Below are positions 8,857 through 18,576 of a DNA stretch of 35,357 nucleotides, piece after piece. A model generated the notes under the pieces. The model had not been told where the DNA came from, made no database searches, and saw only the letters and a list, made by a program, of their open reading frames with translations. Location of the stretch: contig NZ_WOEI01000019.1 of the NCBI RefSeq assembly GCF_009733925.1, forward strand, positions 1 through 35,357. Reading direction: 5' to 3'. Positions within the stretch are counted from its first letter, which is position 1, and every line of letters starts with the position of its first letter. Source of the stretch: Streptobacillus canis (GTDB taxonomy: Bacteria > Fusobacteriota > Fusobacteriia > Fusobacteriales > Leptotrichiaceae). Both the position numbers and the translations under genes were made by a program.

Positions 8857-8936
8857 TTTCACAATATAAAATAATTTTCTAACATATTTCACAATATGAA
8901 ATTTAGATAATAAAAATTGATTTTTTTTTCACTATA
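8857..8936. promoter_or_regulatory. Three TTTCAC(A/T)ATAT elements in the pflB/gpmA control region
   Basis: TTTCACAATATAAAAT (8857-8872) and TTTCACAATATGAAAT (8887-8902) differ at one base and start 30 bases apart. A third partial copy, TTTCACTATA (8927-8936), lies in the gpmA promoter spacer. Read on the other strand they contain TTGTGAA, the half-site of the redox regulator Rex in Firmicutes. No complete Rex palindrome is present, so regulator identity is only a guess. Confidence 0.5.
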
Positions 8937-8945
8937 TTGTATAAT
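8917..8945 (+). promoter_or_regulatory. Promoter of gpmA
   Basis: -35 TTGATT (8917-8922) and -10 TATAAT (8940-8945), spacer 17. A run of nine T (8921-8929) spans the end of the -35 and the spacer. Confidence 0.8.
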
Positions 8946-8978
8946 AAACATATATTTAGAAATTTAGGAGGAATATTA

Positions 8979-9668
8979 ATGAAATTAGTATTAGTACGTC
9001 ACGGTGAAAGTGAATGGAATTTACAAAATAGATTTACAGGTTGGATAGATGTAGATTTAACTGAAAAAGGAGTAGAAGAAGCTAAAAAAGGTGGACAAGC
9101 TTTAAAAGAATTAGGTTACACATTTGATGTTGCTTTCACTTCTTACCAAAAAAGAGCTAACAAAACTCTTAACTACATTTTAGAAGAAATTGATCAATTA
9201 TATTTACCAGTATACAAATCTTGGAGATTAAATGAAAGACACTACGGTGCTTTACAAGGTTTAAACAAAGCTGAAACAGCTAAACAATATGGTGAAGAAC
9301 AAGTACATATCTGGAGAAGAAGCTTCGATGTAGCACCTCCTCATGTTGAATTAACTGATGAAGTTAACTACCCAAGATTCCAAGCTAGATATAAAGATAT
9401 ACCTGAAGCTGAATGCCCAAGAGGAGAAAGCTTAAAAGATACTATAGCAAGAGTATTACCTTACTGGGAATCAAACATTTCAAAAGAAATTAAAGCTGGT
9501 AAAGATGTAATAGTTGTTGCGCATGGAAACAGCTTAAGATCATTAATCAAATATTTATTAAACATTGATGATGTTAAAATACTTGACTTAAACTTACCAA
9601 CTGGTAAACCATTAGTATTTGAAATTAACGAAAACTTAGAAATACTTTCAGCACCTGAATTATTCTAG
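8979..9668 (+). CDS. gpmA: 2,3-bisphosphoglycerate-dependent phosphoglycerate mutase
   Basis: Interconverts 3- and 2-phosphoglycerate in lower glycolysis and gluconeogenesis. The ATG at 8979 follows AGGAGG (8966-8971) and gives [14 protein letters not shown], the standard opening. The frame is open to an ATG at 8937, but that ATG overlaps the -10 box. The protein is 229 residues, typical for dPGM. Catalytic residues visible are the phosphorylated His8 in VRHGE, Glu86 in NERHYG and His182 in VVAHGNSLR. It is one of only two plus-strand genes here, expressed alone and ended by the hairpin at 9674-9704. Codon use is enriched in better-expressed codons, as expected for a glycolytic gene. Confidence 0.97.
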   Translation: MKLVLVRHGESEWNLQNRFTGWIDVDLTEKGVEEAKKGGQALKELGYTFDVAFTSYQKRANKTLNYILEEIDQLYLPVYKSWRLNERHYGALQGLNKAETAKQYGEEQVHIWRRSFDVAPPHVELTDEVNYPRFQARYKDIPEAECPRGESLKDTIARVLPYWESNISKEIKAGKDVIVVAHGNSLRSLIKYLLNIDDVKILDLNLPTGKPLVFEINENLEILSAPELF

Positions 9669-9673
9669 TAAAT

Positions 9674-9704
9674 AAAAATGGAGATTTTAAAGATCTCCAT
9701 TTTT
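9674..9704. terminator. Bidirectional terminator between gpmA and the symporter gene
   Basis: The stem AAAAATGGAGAT / ATCTCCATTTTT has a 7-base loop, with a T-run on the plus strand and an A-run (T-run on the minus strand) on the other side. It serves the converging gpmA (+) and symporter (-) genes. Confidence 0.9.
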
Positions 9705-9713
9705 TTATACATT

Positions 9714-11081
9714 TTATTCTGTTTCTAATTTATCAAATTGTCCTTTATCAACTTTATTTAATATCTTACCAGTTACAAGTCCTGCAACTATAGACCCATT
9801 AACATTTAAAGCTGTTCTTCCCATATCAATTAAAGGTTCAACTGTAATTAATAACCCAACAATCTCAATTGGGAATCCTAAAGTTGAAAGTACTATGATA
9901 GCAGCAAATGTTGCTCCTCCACCTACTCCAACTACCCCTAGTGAACTTATAGTTACTATAACTATTACTCTTACTAAGAATAATGGATCAAAAGGATTAA
10001 TTCCTAATGTTGGAGCAAGAATTATTGCAAGCATAGTTGGATAAATAGATGCGCATCCATTTTGACCTATTGAAGTTCCAAATGTTGCTGCGATGTTTGC
10101 TATTCCTCTATCTATTCCCATATCTTCTTGTGCTTTAGTTGTTAAAGGAATTGCTCCAGCACTTGTTCTAGAAGTAAACGCAAATATTAATACTGTCATA
10201 GCTTTCTTTAAGTATATAATTGGTGAGAATCCAAATAATGCTACTATTATTAAATGAATTACAAACATTAATCCTAAAGCTACATATGATACTATTACAA
10301 ACTTAACTAATACTCCAATTTCTGCAAAATTACTAGTTGAAGCAAATATAGTCATTAAAGCAAATACACCATAAGGTGTAAGTCTTAATACCATTTTTAC
10401 CATTCTAATAACTACATCATGACTTGCATTAATAAAGTCTATTAAAATATTTGCTGATTCAGGTTTTTTCTTTTTCATTCCAAGTATTGCAATACCTACA
10501 AACATTGAAAACACAACTACAGCAATTGTTGAAGTTGGTCTTGAACCTGTTAAATCTGCAAATGGATTTGAAGGAATAAATGATAATACTTTATCAGCAA
10601 GTGTTTGTACTACAGCTCCTGCTCTTTCATTTACTCTTTCAATAGCTTTTAATTCTTTTTCTCCTGCTCCAGTACTTAATATACCAGATGCATCTAAATT
10701 AAATCCTAAAGTTACAACTTCTGCAACAAGTGAAGCTATAGCTGCAGTAGTTAATAAAACTCCTATAACTAAACTTCCCATTTTAGAAGCTTCTTGTGTA
10801 TTATTAAGGTTAATAATTGCCGAAATTATTGACACTAATATTAGTGGCATTGTTATCATTTTTAATAAAGCAATATATCCCTTACTTACTACTTCAAAAT
10901 ATTCTTTTGATTTTGTTATTGTTTCCATATCTTGGACATTTTGTAAAACTAGCCCAAATAATAGACCTAAACCTAAAGCAACAAACACTCTTGTTGAGAA
11001 TGAATAACGTTTAGCTGCAAGTCTATTTAAAATGAATAATACTCCTGCGAATATTATTACATTTATTATTACATTTATCAT
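9714..11081 (-). CDS. L-cystine/dicarboxylate-type sodium symporter (TcyP-like, DAACS family)
   Basis: A 455-residue inner-membrane transporter with about 8-9 hydrophobic helices and re-entrant loops. Family marks are ALLKMITMPLILVSIISAI (71-89), the SRTSAG serine-rich loop (304-309), GQNGCASIYPTM (339-350) and a GVGGGATFAA segment near the end. The pattern closely resembles the L-cystine symporter TcyP of Bacillus, rather than glutamate GltP. It begins 20 bases after galT, so it is probably co-transcribed with galE-galT, an unusual partner. The ribosome site is poor. A six-codon frame (MNMVIK) ends in TGA overlapping the start ATG and might couple translation weakly. Substrate is inferred from family resemblance only. 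Confidence 0.8.
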   Translation of the reverse strand: MINVIINVIIFAGVLFILNRLAAKRYSFSTRVFVALGLGLLFGLVLQNVQDMETITKSKEYFEVVSKGYIALLKMITMPLILVSIISAIINLNNTQEASKMGSLVIGVLLTTAAIASLVAEVVTLGFNLDASGILSTGAGEKELKAIERVNERAGAVVQTLADKVLSFIPSNPFADLTGSRPTSTIAVVVFSMFVGIAILGMKKKKPESANILIDFINASHDVVIRMVKMVLRLTPYGVFALMTIFASTSNFAEIGVLVKFVIVSYVALGLMFVIHLIIVALFGFSPIIYLKKAMTVLIFAFTSRTSAGAIPLTTKAQEDMGIDRGIANIAATFGTSIGQNGCASIYPTMLAIILAPTLGINPFDPLFLVRVIVIVTISSLGVVGVGGGATFAAIIVLSTLGFPIEIVGLLITVEPLIDMGRTALNVNGSIVAGLVTGKILNKVDKGQFDKLETE

Positions 11082-11101
11082 TTTATTACCATATTCATAT
11101 C

Positions 11102-12655
11102 TTACTTAACTTTACTCAAGAACTGTATGAATCCCTTTCTTCCTACTTCATTATTTTTAAATACACCACAGTCTTCTAGCACTTTTTCAAATGTTTTTCC
11201 TATAGTTTTTTCAATTAATCCATCTAAGAAGTAGTCATCTTTTAACATCTCATTTGTGAAGTTATCTCTAACCCAATTAATGTGTTTTTGTAAATCTGTA
11301 TTTTCTTTCATAATATCTAATACATCCTCTACATTTCTTAAGCTCATTAATAGTTGATCTAACTCTTCCATTTCATGTTTTAGTCTTCCAGGTAATACTG
11401 CAAGACCCATAACCTCAATTAATCCTATATTTTCTTTTTTAATTGAGTGATGTTCTTCATGTGGATGGAATATTCCTAACGGAAATTCGTCTGTAGTTCT
11501 ATTATTTCTTAAAACTAAATCAAGTTCTACTCTATCTCCTTTTATTCTAGCAATAGGTGTTATTGTATTATGTCTAACTCCATCACTGTGAGATAGTATA
11601 TCATTTTCATAATCACTATGATTAATCCATTCTTGTAAAACTTTATCAGCTAATTCAAGTAATTTTTCTCTATCTTCTCTCTTAACATTTAATCTAAGTA
11701 CTGATAAAGGCCAGTTAACTATACCAGCTTCAACCTCAGGATAGTTTTCAAAACTTACTTTACTTGAAATTTCAGCCATCTCCATAGCAAATTTATGTTT
11801 ACCTGCTTGGAAATGATCATGAGATAATATAGATCCACCTACTATAGGTAAATCTGCATTTGATCCTATAAAGTAATGTGGAAATACCTCAACAAATTCT
11901 GTTAGTCTTTCAAAAGTACCTTTATCTATTTTCATAGGTCTAACTGTACTTGAAAATACTATAGAATGTTCATTGTAGTATATATATGGTGAATATTGGA
12001 AAAACCAATCTTCATTTGTAAGATTTAATTTTAATATTCTGTGATTTTGTCTACCTGGATGATTTATTCTTCCCATATATCCTTCATTTTCTTTACATAA
12101 TAAAGATTTAGGATATGAAGACGTTGCAGAATTTCTTGCAAGAGCAATTTCTTTTGGATCTTTTTCTGGCTTAGATAAATTTATAGTTATTTCTAACGGA
12201 CCATATTTACTTTCATAAATATAGCTTACATTCTTAGCAATTCTATCTGTTCTAATATAGTTACTTTTTTTAGATAAACTATAGAAATAGTCTGTTGCAG
12301 AACTTTTTTCTTTGTTATATCTATTCCAAAATTCATTAGCAATAACTGAAGTTCTTGGTAAAATTTGTCCCATTATTTTAGAATTTAATAAATCATGAAA
12401 AACTAATATATCTTCTTTTAATTTACCATTTTTTCCAGCCCATTTTGTAATATTATCTAATATTTCAGTTGGATACTCTACTTTTTCAACTTCTTTTCTT
12501 AATTCTTCTTTTTCTTCTAATGTAAATTCAGGGTAGTCTTCTATATCTAAAACTTCTAAAACTTTATTTCTTACTAAAATTTCATCTATAGGTTCTACCA
12601 TTTCATTTAAAAGACCAAATTGAATTATTTTCTCAATTTCTTTATATATATTCAT
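11102..12655 (-). CDS. galT: Class II galactose-1-phosphate uridylyltransferase
   Basis: Transfers UMP from UDP-glucose to galactose-1-phosphate in the Leloir pathway. At 517 residues it is the longer class II form known from Firmicutes, not the roughly 350-residue class I enzyme of E. coli. The catalytic HIT-like motif reads SHDHFQ (278-283, His281 the likely nucleophile) within NADLPIVGGSILSHDHFQ. An upstream INHPGRQNHRILKL segment (197-210) is also typical. The ribosome site is formed by the galE stop itself (TAGGAG), 6 bases before the ATG, so its translation should depend on galE. Confidence 0.95.
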   Translation of the reverse strand: MNIYKEIEKIIQFGLLNEMVEPIDEILVRNKVLEVLDIEDYPEFTLEEKEELRKEVEKVEYPTEILDNITKWAGKNGKLKEDILVFHDLLNSKIMGQILPRTSVIANEFWNRYNKEKSSATDYFYSLSKKSNYIRTDRIAKNVSYIYESKYGPLEITINLSKPEKDPKEIALARNSATSSYPKSLLCKENEGYMGRINHPGRQNHRILKLNLTNEDWFFQYSPYIYYNEHSIVFSSTVRPMKIDKGTFERLTEFVEVFPHYFIGSNADLPIVGGSILSHDHFQAGKHKFAMEMAEISSKVSFENYPEVEAGIVNWPLSVLRLNVKREDREKLLELADKVLQEWINHSDYENDILSHSDGVRHNTITPIARIKGDRVELDLVLRNNRTTDEFPLGIFHPHEEHHSIKKENIGLIEVMGLAVLPGRLKHEMEELDQLLMSLRNVEDVLDIMKENTDLQKHINWVRDNFTNEMLKDDYFLDGLIEKTIGKTFEKVLEDCGVFKNNEVGRKGFIQFLSKVK

Positions 12656-12663
12656 CTATTCTC

Positions 12664-13644
12664 CTAGTATTTTCTATTTTGTTCCCAACGCCATGCTGAA
12701 TTTATTATATCATCTAAACTATATTCAGATGTCCATTTTAATTCTGTCATTAATTTAGTTGGATCTGCAATTAGTAATGCCGGATCTCCTGCACGTCTTT
12801 CAGCTTCAACAACACTAAATTCTTTTTTAGTTACTTTCTTAACAGTATCTATTATAGATCTTACTGAGAACCCTTTACCATTTCCTAAGTTATATTCTAA
12901 TGAAACATTTTCGTTAAACATTTTTTCCATACCCATAATATGTGCTTTTGCTAAATCATATACGTGTATGTAGTCTCTAATACATGTTCCATCTTCTGTG
13001 TCATAATCTGTCCCAAATATTTTAATACATTCTCTCTTACCTATCGCAGCTTCTAAGATTACTGGTATTAAATGCGTTTCTGGAGAATGTGCTTCTCCTA
13101 TTAAACCATCCATATCTGCACCTGCAGCATTAAAGTATCTTAAAATAACTGATTTTAAGCCATATGCTTTTTCAAAATCTTTAAGAATGATTTCAACCAT
13201 TCTTTTTGAACTTCCATATGGGTTAATAGGATTTTGAGGATGTAATTCATTAATTTTTTCAGCTTGAGGTTCACCAAATGTTGCTGCTGTTGAACTAAAT
13301 ACAAAATTTTTAACATTTGATTCTACCATTTGATTTAAAAGATTTATTACTTTTCCAACATTATTTTCATAATATTTACCAGGATCAATTACTGATTCTC
13401 CTACTTCAATAAATGCTGCAAAGTGCATAACTATATCAATTTTTTCTGTTTCAAAAACTTCTTTTAATTTAGCTCTATCTCCTAAATCTCCAATAATTAA
13501 TTTAACGTCTAAAATATCTGCAACTTCTTTATGTCCTTTAGATAAATTATCATAAATAATTACATTGTATCCTTCTTGTTTAAGTAATTTTACTGTATGT
13601 GAACCAATATATCCTGCTCCACCTATTACTAATACATTTTTCAT
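12664..13644 (-). CDS. galE: UDP-glucose 4-epimerase
   Basis: Interconverts UDP-galactose and UDP-glucose, closing the Leloir cycle and feeding surface-sugar synthesis. It is a 326-residue short-chain dehydrogenase fold. The NAD motif is GGAGYIGSH (8-16), the catalytic pair Tyr143-xxx-Lys147 in NPYGSSK, and the Ser/Thr of FSSTAATFG (116-124). RYFNAAGAD (169-177) is typical for GalE. The AGGAGG ribosome site is 8 bases from ATG. It is the first gene of a galE-galT-symporter unit with its own promoter, separated from galKM by a terminator. GalE can thus be made without galactose, which suits its biosynthetic role. Confidence 0.97.
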   Translation of the reverse strand: MKNVLVIGGAGYIGSHTVKLLKQEGYNVIIYDNLSKGHKEVADILDVKLIIGDLGDRAKLKEVFETEKIDIVMHFAAFIEVGESVIDPGKYYENNVGKVINLLNQMVESNVKNFVFSSTAATFGEPQAEKINELHPQNPINPYGSSKRMVEIILKDFEKAYGLKSVILRYFNAAGADMDGLIGEAHSPETHLIPVILEAAIGKRECIKIFGTDYDTEDGTCIRDYIHVYDLAKAHIMGMEKMFNENVSLEYNLGNGKGFSVRSIIDTVKKVTKKEFSVVEAERRAGDPALLIADPTKLMTELKWTSEYSLDDIINSAWRWEQNRKY

Positions 13645-13668
13645 TAAAATGTCCTCCTACATTATCAT

Positions 13669-13697
13669 ATTATATATTATACTAATGTAAAAAACAA
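13669..13697 (-). promoter_or_regulatory. Promoter of galE-galT
   Basis: Minus strand -35 TTGTTT (13692-13697) and -10 TATAAT (13669-13674), spacer 17. The -35 is made from the T-run of the preceding terminator. Confidence 0.65.
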
Positions 13698-13717
13698 GAG
13701 AAAATTAAATTTTCTCT
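13697..13717 (-). terminator. Terminator after galM
   Basis: The stem AGAGAAAAT / ATTTTCTCT has a 3-base loop, followed on the minus strand by TGTTTTTT. It separates mglBAC-galKM from galE-galT. Confidence 0.8.
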
Positions 13718-13742
13718 GTTTTTTTACAAGTTAATATTTTAT

Positions 13743-14795
13743 TTATTTTACAACCTTAAATAGATATTTAATTTTTTCAAAATATGGCATAGTTGGCTTA
13801 GTCATCTTAGAATCAAAATTTTCTATGTTAATTCCATTTTGGTAATTTTGAGCTTCTAATGCTACTCCTAAAAATCTAGAATTTTCTTTTAAATCAGCAA
13901 AAGGTTTAACTTCATCTAAGAAATTACCTGTATAAACTACCATACAATTTTGACTTGTTTCCATATTTAATTCTATACCCGAATGTTCAGAATATAGAGA
14001 AAGTGCTACATCTTTTGTTTTATCTAAAACGAAAGCATGATCATATGCACGAGTTATTTCAAATTGTGGATGAGACATTGCTATTCCATCTTTAATTTTT
14101 CTATACTCTCTTAAGTCAAAGCATGTACCATCTACACTCATTTTTTCTCCTGTAGGTATCATATTTAATTTTACAGGACAAAATTCATTTGCACTAATTC
14201 TAATTAATTGTTCATCTCCATTAATACTTAAGTCTCCTGAAAGATTAAAGTATGAATGATTAGTTAAATTAATATATGAATTTCTGTCACTTTCAGCATG
14301 TAATTCAACTAAAAGTTCTGATTCCTCATTTATCATATATCTTATGAAGAAAGTCATGTTTCCATGATGATTTCCATCTAAATGTGGCCAAAAATATTTA
14401 AGTTCTATCCCTTTATAGTCTTCAAAAGCCACTGGCTTAACATCAAATATTTTTGAAGTTAAAGCATTTGGTCCACCATGATTAGCATTTTCTCCACTAT
14501 TTATACCTAATGCAAATTCTATTCCATCTATAGTGTATTTACCATTTTCTATTCTTCCTGATGTAGGTCCAATAATTGCACCTGCATAACTTGGATCATT
14601 TAAATATTTTTCAAAAAAATCATAACCTAAAACTACATTTCTAAAAACACCATTCTTATCTTCTACTAGTATTTTAGTAATAATTCCACCAAGATTTAAT
14701 ACATGAACCTCAAATCCTTTAGAATTTTTAAGTATATGTTCAACTACGTCTTTTTCACCTAGTTTACCTAGGGTATTTTTAGAATAATTTATCAT
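13743..14795 (-). CDS. galM: Galactose mutarotase (aldose 1-epimerase)
   Basis: Converts beta- to alpha-galactose, the form used by galactokinase. 350 residues, as usual for the family. Active-site features are NHGGPN (105-110), the catalytic His180 in LTNHSYFNLSG, Asp252 in YDHAFVLD, and the base Glu314 in LGVALEAQNYQ. The ATG overlaps the galK stop (ATGA), giving tight translational coupling with the kinase. A terminator follows. Confidence 0.95.
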   Translation of the reverse strand: MINYSKNTLGKLGEKDVVEHILKNSKGFEVHVLNLGGIITKILVEDKNGVFRNVVLGYDFFEKYLNDPSYAGAIIGPTSGRIENGKYTIDGIEFALGINSGENANHGGPNALTSKIFDVKPVAFEDYKGIELKYFWPHLDGNHHGNMTFFIRYMINEESELLVELHAESDRNSYINLTNHSYFNLSGDLSINGDEQLIRISANEFCPVKLNMIPTGEKMSVDGTCFDLREYRKIKDGIAMSHPQFEITRAYDHAFVLDKTKDVALSLYSEHSGIELNMETSQNCMVVYTGNFLDEVKPFADLKENSRFLGVALEAQNYQNGINIENFDSKMTKPTMPYFEKIKYLFKVVK

Positions 14796-15952
14796 AGCGG
14801 TCTAGCACCTTCACTTACATTTGCAATATAGAAGTCTGCTTTAAGTCCTGTTTTTTCTAGATATTTTCTTCCAACATTTTCAATAAATGCATCTACGTTT
14901 ACTTTTTTAACTATACTTACAGTACATCCTCCAAATCCAGCACCAGTCATTCTAGAACCAACTACTCCTTCTTCTCCCCAAGCTGCTTCTACTAGTGAAT
15001 CTAATTCTACTCCTGTAACTTCATAGTCATCTCTTAATGAGATATGAGATTCATTCATTAATTTTCCAAATGTTGCTAAATCACCTTTAGTTAATGCTTC
15101 TTTAGCCATTAAAGTTCTTTGATTTTCATAAACAGCATGTTTTGCTCTCTTTTGTCTAATTTCAGATTTAATTAAATCTTTATTTGCTTCAAATTCTTCT
15201 ATAGATAATTCTCCAAGAGCTTTAATATTTAATTTAGTTTGTAATTCTTCTAAAGCCATGTCACATTCAGCACGTCTTTCATTGTACTTAGAATCTGCAA
15301 GTCCACGTCTCTTATTAGTATTTGCAATTATAATATATTCATTTTCTAATACTACAGGTACATGTTCATAGATTAAAGTATTACAATCTAATAAAATAGC
15401 CATATCTTTTTTACCCATAGCAACTGCAAATTGATCCATGATTCCTGAATTTACACCTATGAATTGATTTTCTGTTAATTTTCCTAATTTAACTATTTCT
15501 ACTGTATCAATATCAAATTTAAATTCATCTCTTAACATTATTCCTATTACCATTTCAACTGATGCTGAAGAAGAAAGTCCAGCACCATTAGGTATATCCC
15601 CATATAATAGTACATCAAATCCATGAGTAATTTCATATCCTTTATCCATAAATGCTTTAAACATTCCTTTAGGATAATTTACCCAATCATGACTAGGGTC
15701 ATTTACTAATTCATCAATGCTAAATTCTATTACACCTTTTTCTTTAAAGTTTTCTGAATAGAATCTACAAGTTCTATCTTCTCTTTTTGCAACTAATGCA
15801 ATAGTTCCTCTATCTATAGCACAAGGAAATACATTTCCTCCGTTATAGTCTGTATGTTCACCTATTAAATTTACTCTACCTGGTGCAAAATATCTTGTTT
15901 CATAATTTTTTCCAAATAATTCATTAAATCTATATTCTAAAGTCTTTAACAT
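14792..15952 (-). CDS. galK: Galactokinase
   Basis: ATP-dependent phosphorylation of galactose to galactose-1-phosphate. A GHMP kinase of 386 residues. The galactokinase signature is PGRVNLIGEHTDYNGG (24-39), the ATP loop GAGLSSSASVEM (123-134), catalytic Asp173 in NSGIMDQFA, and the C-terminal GAGFGGCTV motif. A CGGAGG ribosome site precedes the ATG. It lies 18 bases after mglC and overlaps galM by four bases, so import and first phosphorylation are encoded on one message. Confidence 0.97.
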   Translation of the reverse strand: MLKTLEYRFNELFGKNYETRYFAPGRVNLIGEHTDYNGGNVFPCAIDRGTIALVAKREDRTCRFYSENFKEKGVIEFSIDELVNDPSHDWVNYPKGMFKAFMDKGYEITHGFDVLLYGDIPNGAGLSSSASVEMVIGIMLRDEFKFDIDTVEIVKLGKLTENQFIGVNSGIMDQFAVAMGKKDMAILLDCNTLIYEHVPVVLENEYIIIANTNKRRGLADSKYNERRAECDMALEELQTKLNIKALGELSIEEFEANKDLIKSEIRQKRAKHAVYENQRTLMAKEALTKGDLATFGKLMNESHISLRDDYEVTGVELDSLVEAAWGEEGVVGSRMTGAGFGGCTVSIVKKVNVDAFIENVGRKYLEKTGLKADFYIANVSEGARPL

Positions 15953-15970
15953 GACTAATCCTCCGAAATT

Positions 15971-17047
15971 TTAGTTTTTCTTCTTGTATTTTAACATATC
16001 TATACCAACTGCAATTATTATGATTAAACCTTTAATAATAAATTGCCAGTAAGGGTTTACTCCTATATATGTTAATCCATAGTTAATCATTGTAAAGATA
16101 ATAACCCCTGCAACTACTCCAGATATTTTTCCAACCCCTCCAGAGAATGAAACTCCTCCAACAACGCAGGCTGCAATCGCATCTAATTCATATAAGTTAC
16201 CTAAGTTATTTGATGCAGATCCTATACGAGCTGCTTCTAAGAATCCTCCTACTGCATACATTATACCTGAAATAACATAAACTAAAATTAATGTTTTAGT
16301 TACGTTAACCCCTGAAACTTTTGCAGCTTCTGGATTTCCTCCAACTGCGAATAAGTTTTTACCAAATACTGTTTTATTCCATACTACCCACATAATTAAA
16401 ACTGTAATTGTAGCATATATTATTAATTTAGGTAAGAAGAATCCACCAAGTTGTATATTTCCAACTAAACTTGAATATGCACTACTAAATCCAGCAACAG
16501 GTGTTGATCCTGTATAGTCAAAGTATAATGAGTTAGCTCCATATGCAATAATCATCATACCCATAGTAGCAACGAAAGGAACTATATCAAATTTTGAAAC
16601 TAAAATACCATTTACAAGTCCTATTAATGCCCCTATAACTACTACTAAAAATAAAGTGATGAAAACTGTAGTAAATGTAGGTTCATCGGCAAATCCTAAA
16701 GCTTTTCCAAGTGATGCTATAGTACCTTTAATTCCTGGATATTGTTCCATAAATTTATAAATTTTATTTGGGTTTGCAACTGTTTGTAATAATGTTGCAG
16801 ATACTAACCCTGCTATCCCTATTTGTCTACCAGCTGAAAGGTCAGTCCCTTGAGTAACTATTATACCTGCTACCCCTAAAGCTATTATCATTTTAACTGA
16901 AGATTGAGTTAAAATGTTTATAACGTTTCTAAAGCTTAAGAATGATGGTTCTTTAATTACTATTACTATGAATAAAAGTAATAATACCATGTATATTCCA
17001 CCATTAATAAATAATGATTTTAATTTTTTCATTTGTTCGTTATTCAT
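15971..17047 (-). CDS. mglC: Galactose/methylgalactoside ABC transporter permease
   Basis: A 358-residue inner-membrane permease of the ribose/galactose class with about 8-10 helices. Residues 45-75 (TQSSVKMIIALGVAGIIVTQ and following) and the cytoplasmic coupling segment GNPEAAKVSGVNVTKT are typical for MglC. The C-terminus GVNPYWQFIIKGLIIIIAVG is as in other family members. The stop codon of mglA is embedded in its ribosome site (TAGGAGG), 7 bases before ATG. It works with MglA (ATPase) and MglB (binding lipoprotein). Confidence 0.95.
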   Translation of the reverse strand: MNNEQMKKLKSLFINGGIYMVLLLLFIVIVIKEPSFLSFRNVINILTQSSVKMIIALGVAGIIVTQGTDLSAGRQIGIAGLVSATLLQTVANPNKIYKFMEQYPGIKGTIASLGKALGFADEPTFTTVFITLFLVVVIGALIGLVNGILVSKFDIVPFVATMGMMIIAYGANSLYFDYTGSTPVAGFSSAYSSLVGNIQLGGFFLPKLIIYATITVLIMWVVWNKTVFGKNLFAVGGNPEAAKVSGVNVTKTLILVYVISGIMYAVGGFLEAARIGSASNNLGNLYELDAIAACVVGGVSFSGGVGKISGVVAGVIIFTMINYGLTYIGVNPYWQFIIKGLIIIIAVGIDMLKYKKKN

Positions 17048-17056
17048 TACTTCCTC

Positions 17057-18556
17057 CTATAAATACATTGCCGTTAATTTTAATATTTCTTCTTGAGTAG
17101 TTTCTTTAGTATTTACTATTCCTGCAACTCTTCCATTACTCATTACTACTATTCTATCTGTAATTCCTAATAACTCAGGCATTTCAGATGAAATCATAAT
17201 TATACCTTTATCTTTTTCAGCAAGATCTATCATTAATTGATAAATTTCAAATTTAGCCCCAACATCTATTCCACGTGTAGGTTCATCCATCATAAGTATT
17301 TCTGGGTTAGTTAATAACCATCTACCTATGATAACTTTTTGTTGGTTACCTCCTGAAAGGTTTCCAATACTTTGGAATTGAGAAGGTGTTTTAACCTTCA
17401 TTGAATCAATAACCCATTTAGTATCATCTGCAACTTTATTGTCATTTATCAATCCAAATTTTGAATAATTCTTAACATTAGAAATTATTGAATTAAATCT
17501 AATATCTAACATAGAGAATATACCTGTAGCACGTCTTTCTTCTGTTATAAGTGCTAGTCCATTATCTGTTGCTTCTTTAGGAGAACGTATTTTCTTAATT
17601 TTATCATGTATCTTAATGTCACCTAAATAATCTCCACGCATACCAAATATTGTTTCAACTATTTCTGTTCTCTTAGATCCAACAAGTCCTGCTATACCTA
17701 AAATTTCTCCTTTATGTAATTCAAAACTTACATCTCTTAAATCTTTGTTAGTTAATCCTTCAACTGACATAATTACATCTTTTGGTTTACTTGTTTTAGC
17801 AGGGAATCTATTACTTAAATCCCTTCCAACCATTAGATTAATAATTTGGTCTGTAGTTAAGTCTTTAACACTTTGTGTTGTAACCCATTGTCCATCTCTA
17901 AGTATTGTTATTTCATCACATATTTCTTTTATTTCTTCCATTTTATGTGAGATATATACTATACCAATTCCACTTCCTTGTAATTTTTTTACAATACGGA
18001 AAAGATGATGTACTTCATTTTCTGTTAATGAAGAAGTTGGTTCATCCAAAATTAAAACTTTTGAGTTATATGAAACTGCTTTTGCAATTTCTAACATTTG
18101 CATTTGAGAAACACTTAAAGTGCTTACTTTAGCTCTTGGATCTATATTAATGTCTAAATTTTTAAATATTTTCAATGTATCTTCATACATTTTTTTCTCA
18201 TCAACCATACCATATTTAACTGGGTATCTACCTAGCCAAATATTATCCATAACGTTTCTTTGTAAAACTTGGTTTAATTCTTGATGAACCATTGAAACTC
18301 CACGTTCTAAAGCATCTTTAGAATTTATAAAATTAATAGGTTGCCCTTCTAGTTTTATTTCACCTTCATCTTTTTTATATATACCAAATAAACATTTCAT
18401 TAGAGTTGACTTTCCAGCCCCGTTTTCTCCCATTAGTGCATGAACACTATTTGGTCTAATTCTTAAATTTACTTTGTCCAATGCTTTTACTCCAGGGAAT
18501 TCTTTTGAAATCCCATTCATTTCTAAGACATACTCAAAATTTAAGTTTTCACTCAT
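17057..18556 (-). CDS. mglA: Galactose/methylgalactoside ABC transporter ATP-binding protein
   Basis: A 499-residue tandem ABC ATPase, the layout of sugar importers with one twin-domain subunit. First half: Walker A GENGAGKS (43-50), signature-like [10 protein letters not shown], Walker [11 protein letters not shown]. Second half: degenerate P-loop GLVGSKRTE, intact LSGGNQQK signature and [15 protein letters not shown]. The degenerate second Walker A is normal for this class. A GAGGTGG ribosome site lies 5 bases before the ATG. A terminator-like hairpin (18577-18604) lies just upstream, between mglB and mglA. Confidence 0.96.
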   Translation of the reverse strand: MSENLNFEYVLEMNGISKEFPGVKALDKVNLRIRPNSVHALMGENGAGKSTLMKCLFGIYKKDEGEIKLEGQPINFINSKDALERGVSMVHQELNQVLQRNVMDNIWLGRYPVKYGMVDEKKMYEDTLKIFKNLDINIDPRAKVSTLSVSQMQMLEIAKAVSYNSKVLILDEPTSSLTENEVHHLFRIVKKLQGSGIGIVYISHKMEEIKEICDEITILRDGQWVTTQSVKDLTTDQIINLMVGRDLSNRFPAKTSKPKDVIMSVEGLTNKDLRDVSFELHKGEILGIAGLVGSKRTEIVETIFGMRGDYLGDIKIHDKIKKIRSPKEATDNGLALITEERRATGIFSMLDIRFNSIISNVKNYSKFGLINDNKVADDTKWVIDSMKVKTPSQFQSIGNLSGGNQQKVIIGRWLLTNPEILMMDEPTRGIDVGAKFEIYQLMIDLAEKDKGIIMISSEMPELLGITDRIVVMSNGRVAGIVNTKETTQEEILKLTAMYL

Positions 18557-18576
18557 TCATTCCACCTCATTTTTTA

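Noticed and set aside
11080..11100. Six-codon frame (MNMVIK) whose stop overlaps the symporter start
   Set aside because: Too short and without a clear ribosome site to be called a leader gene; noted only as possible weak coupling.
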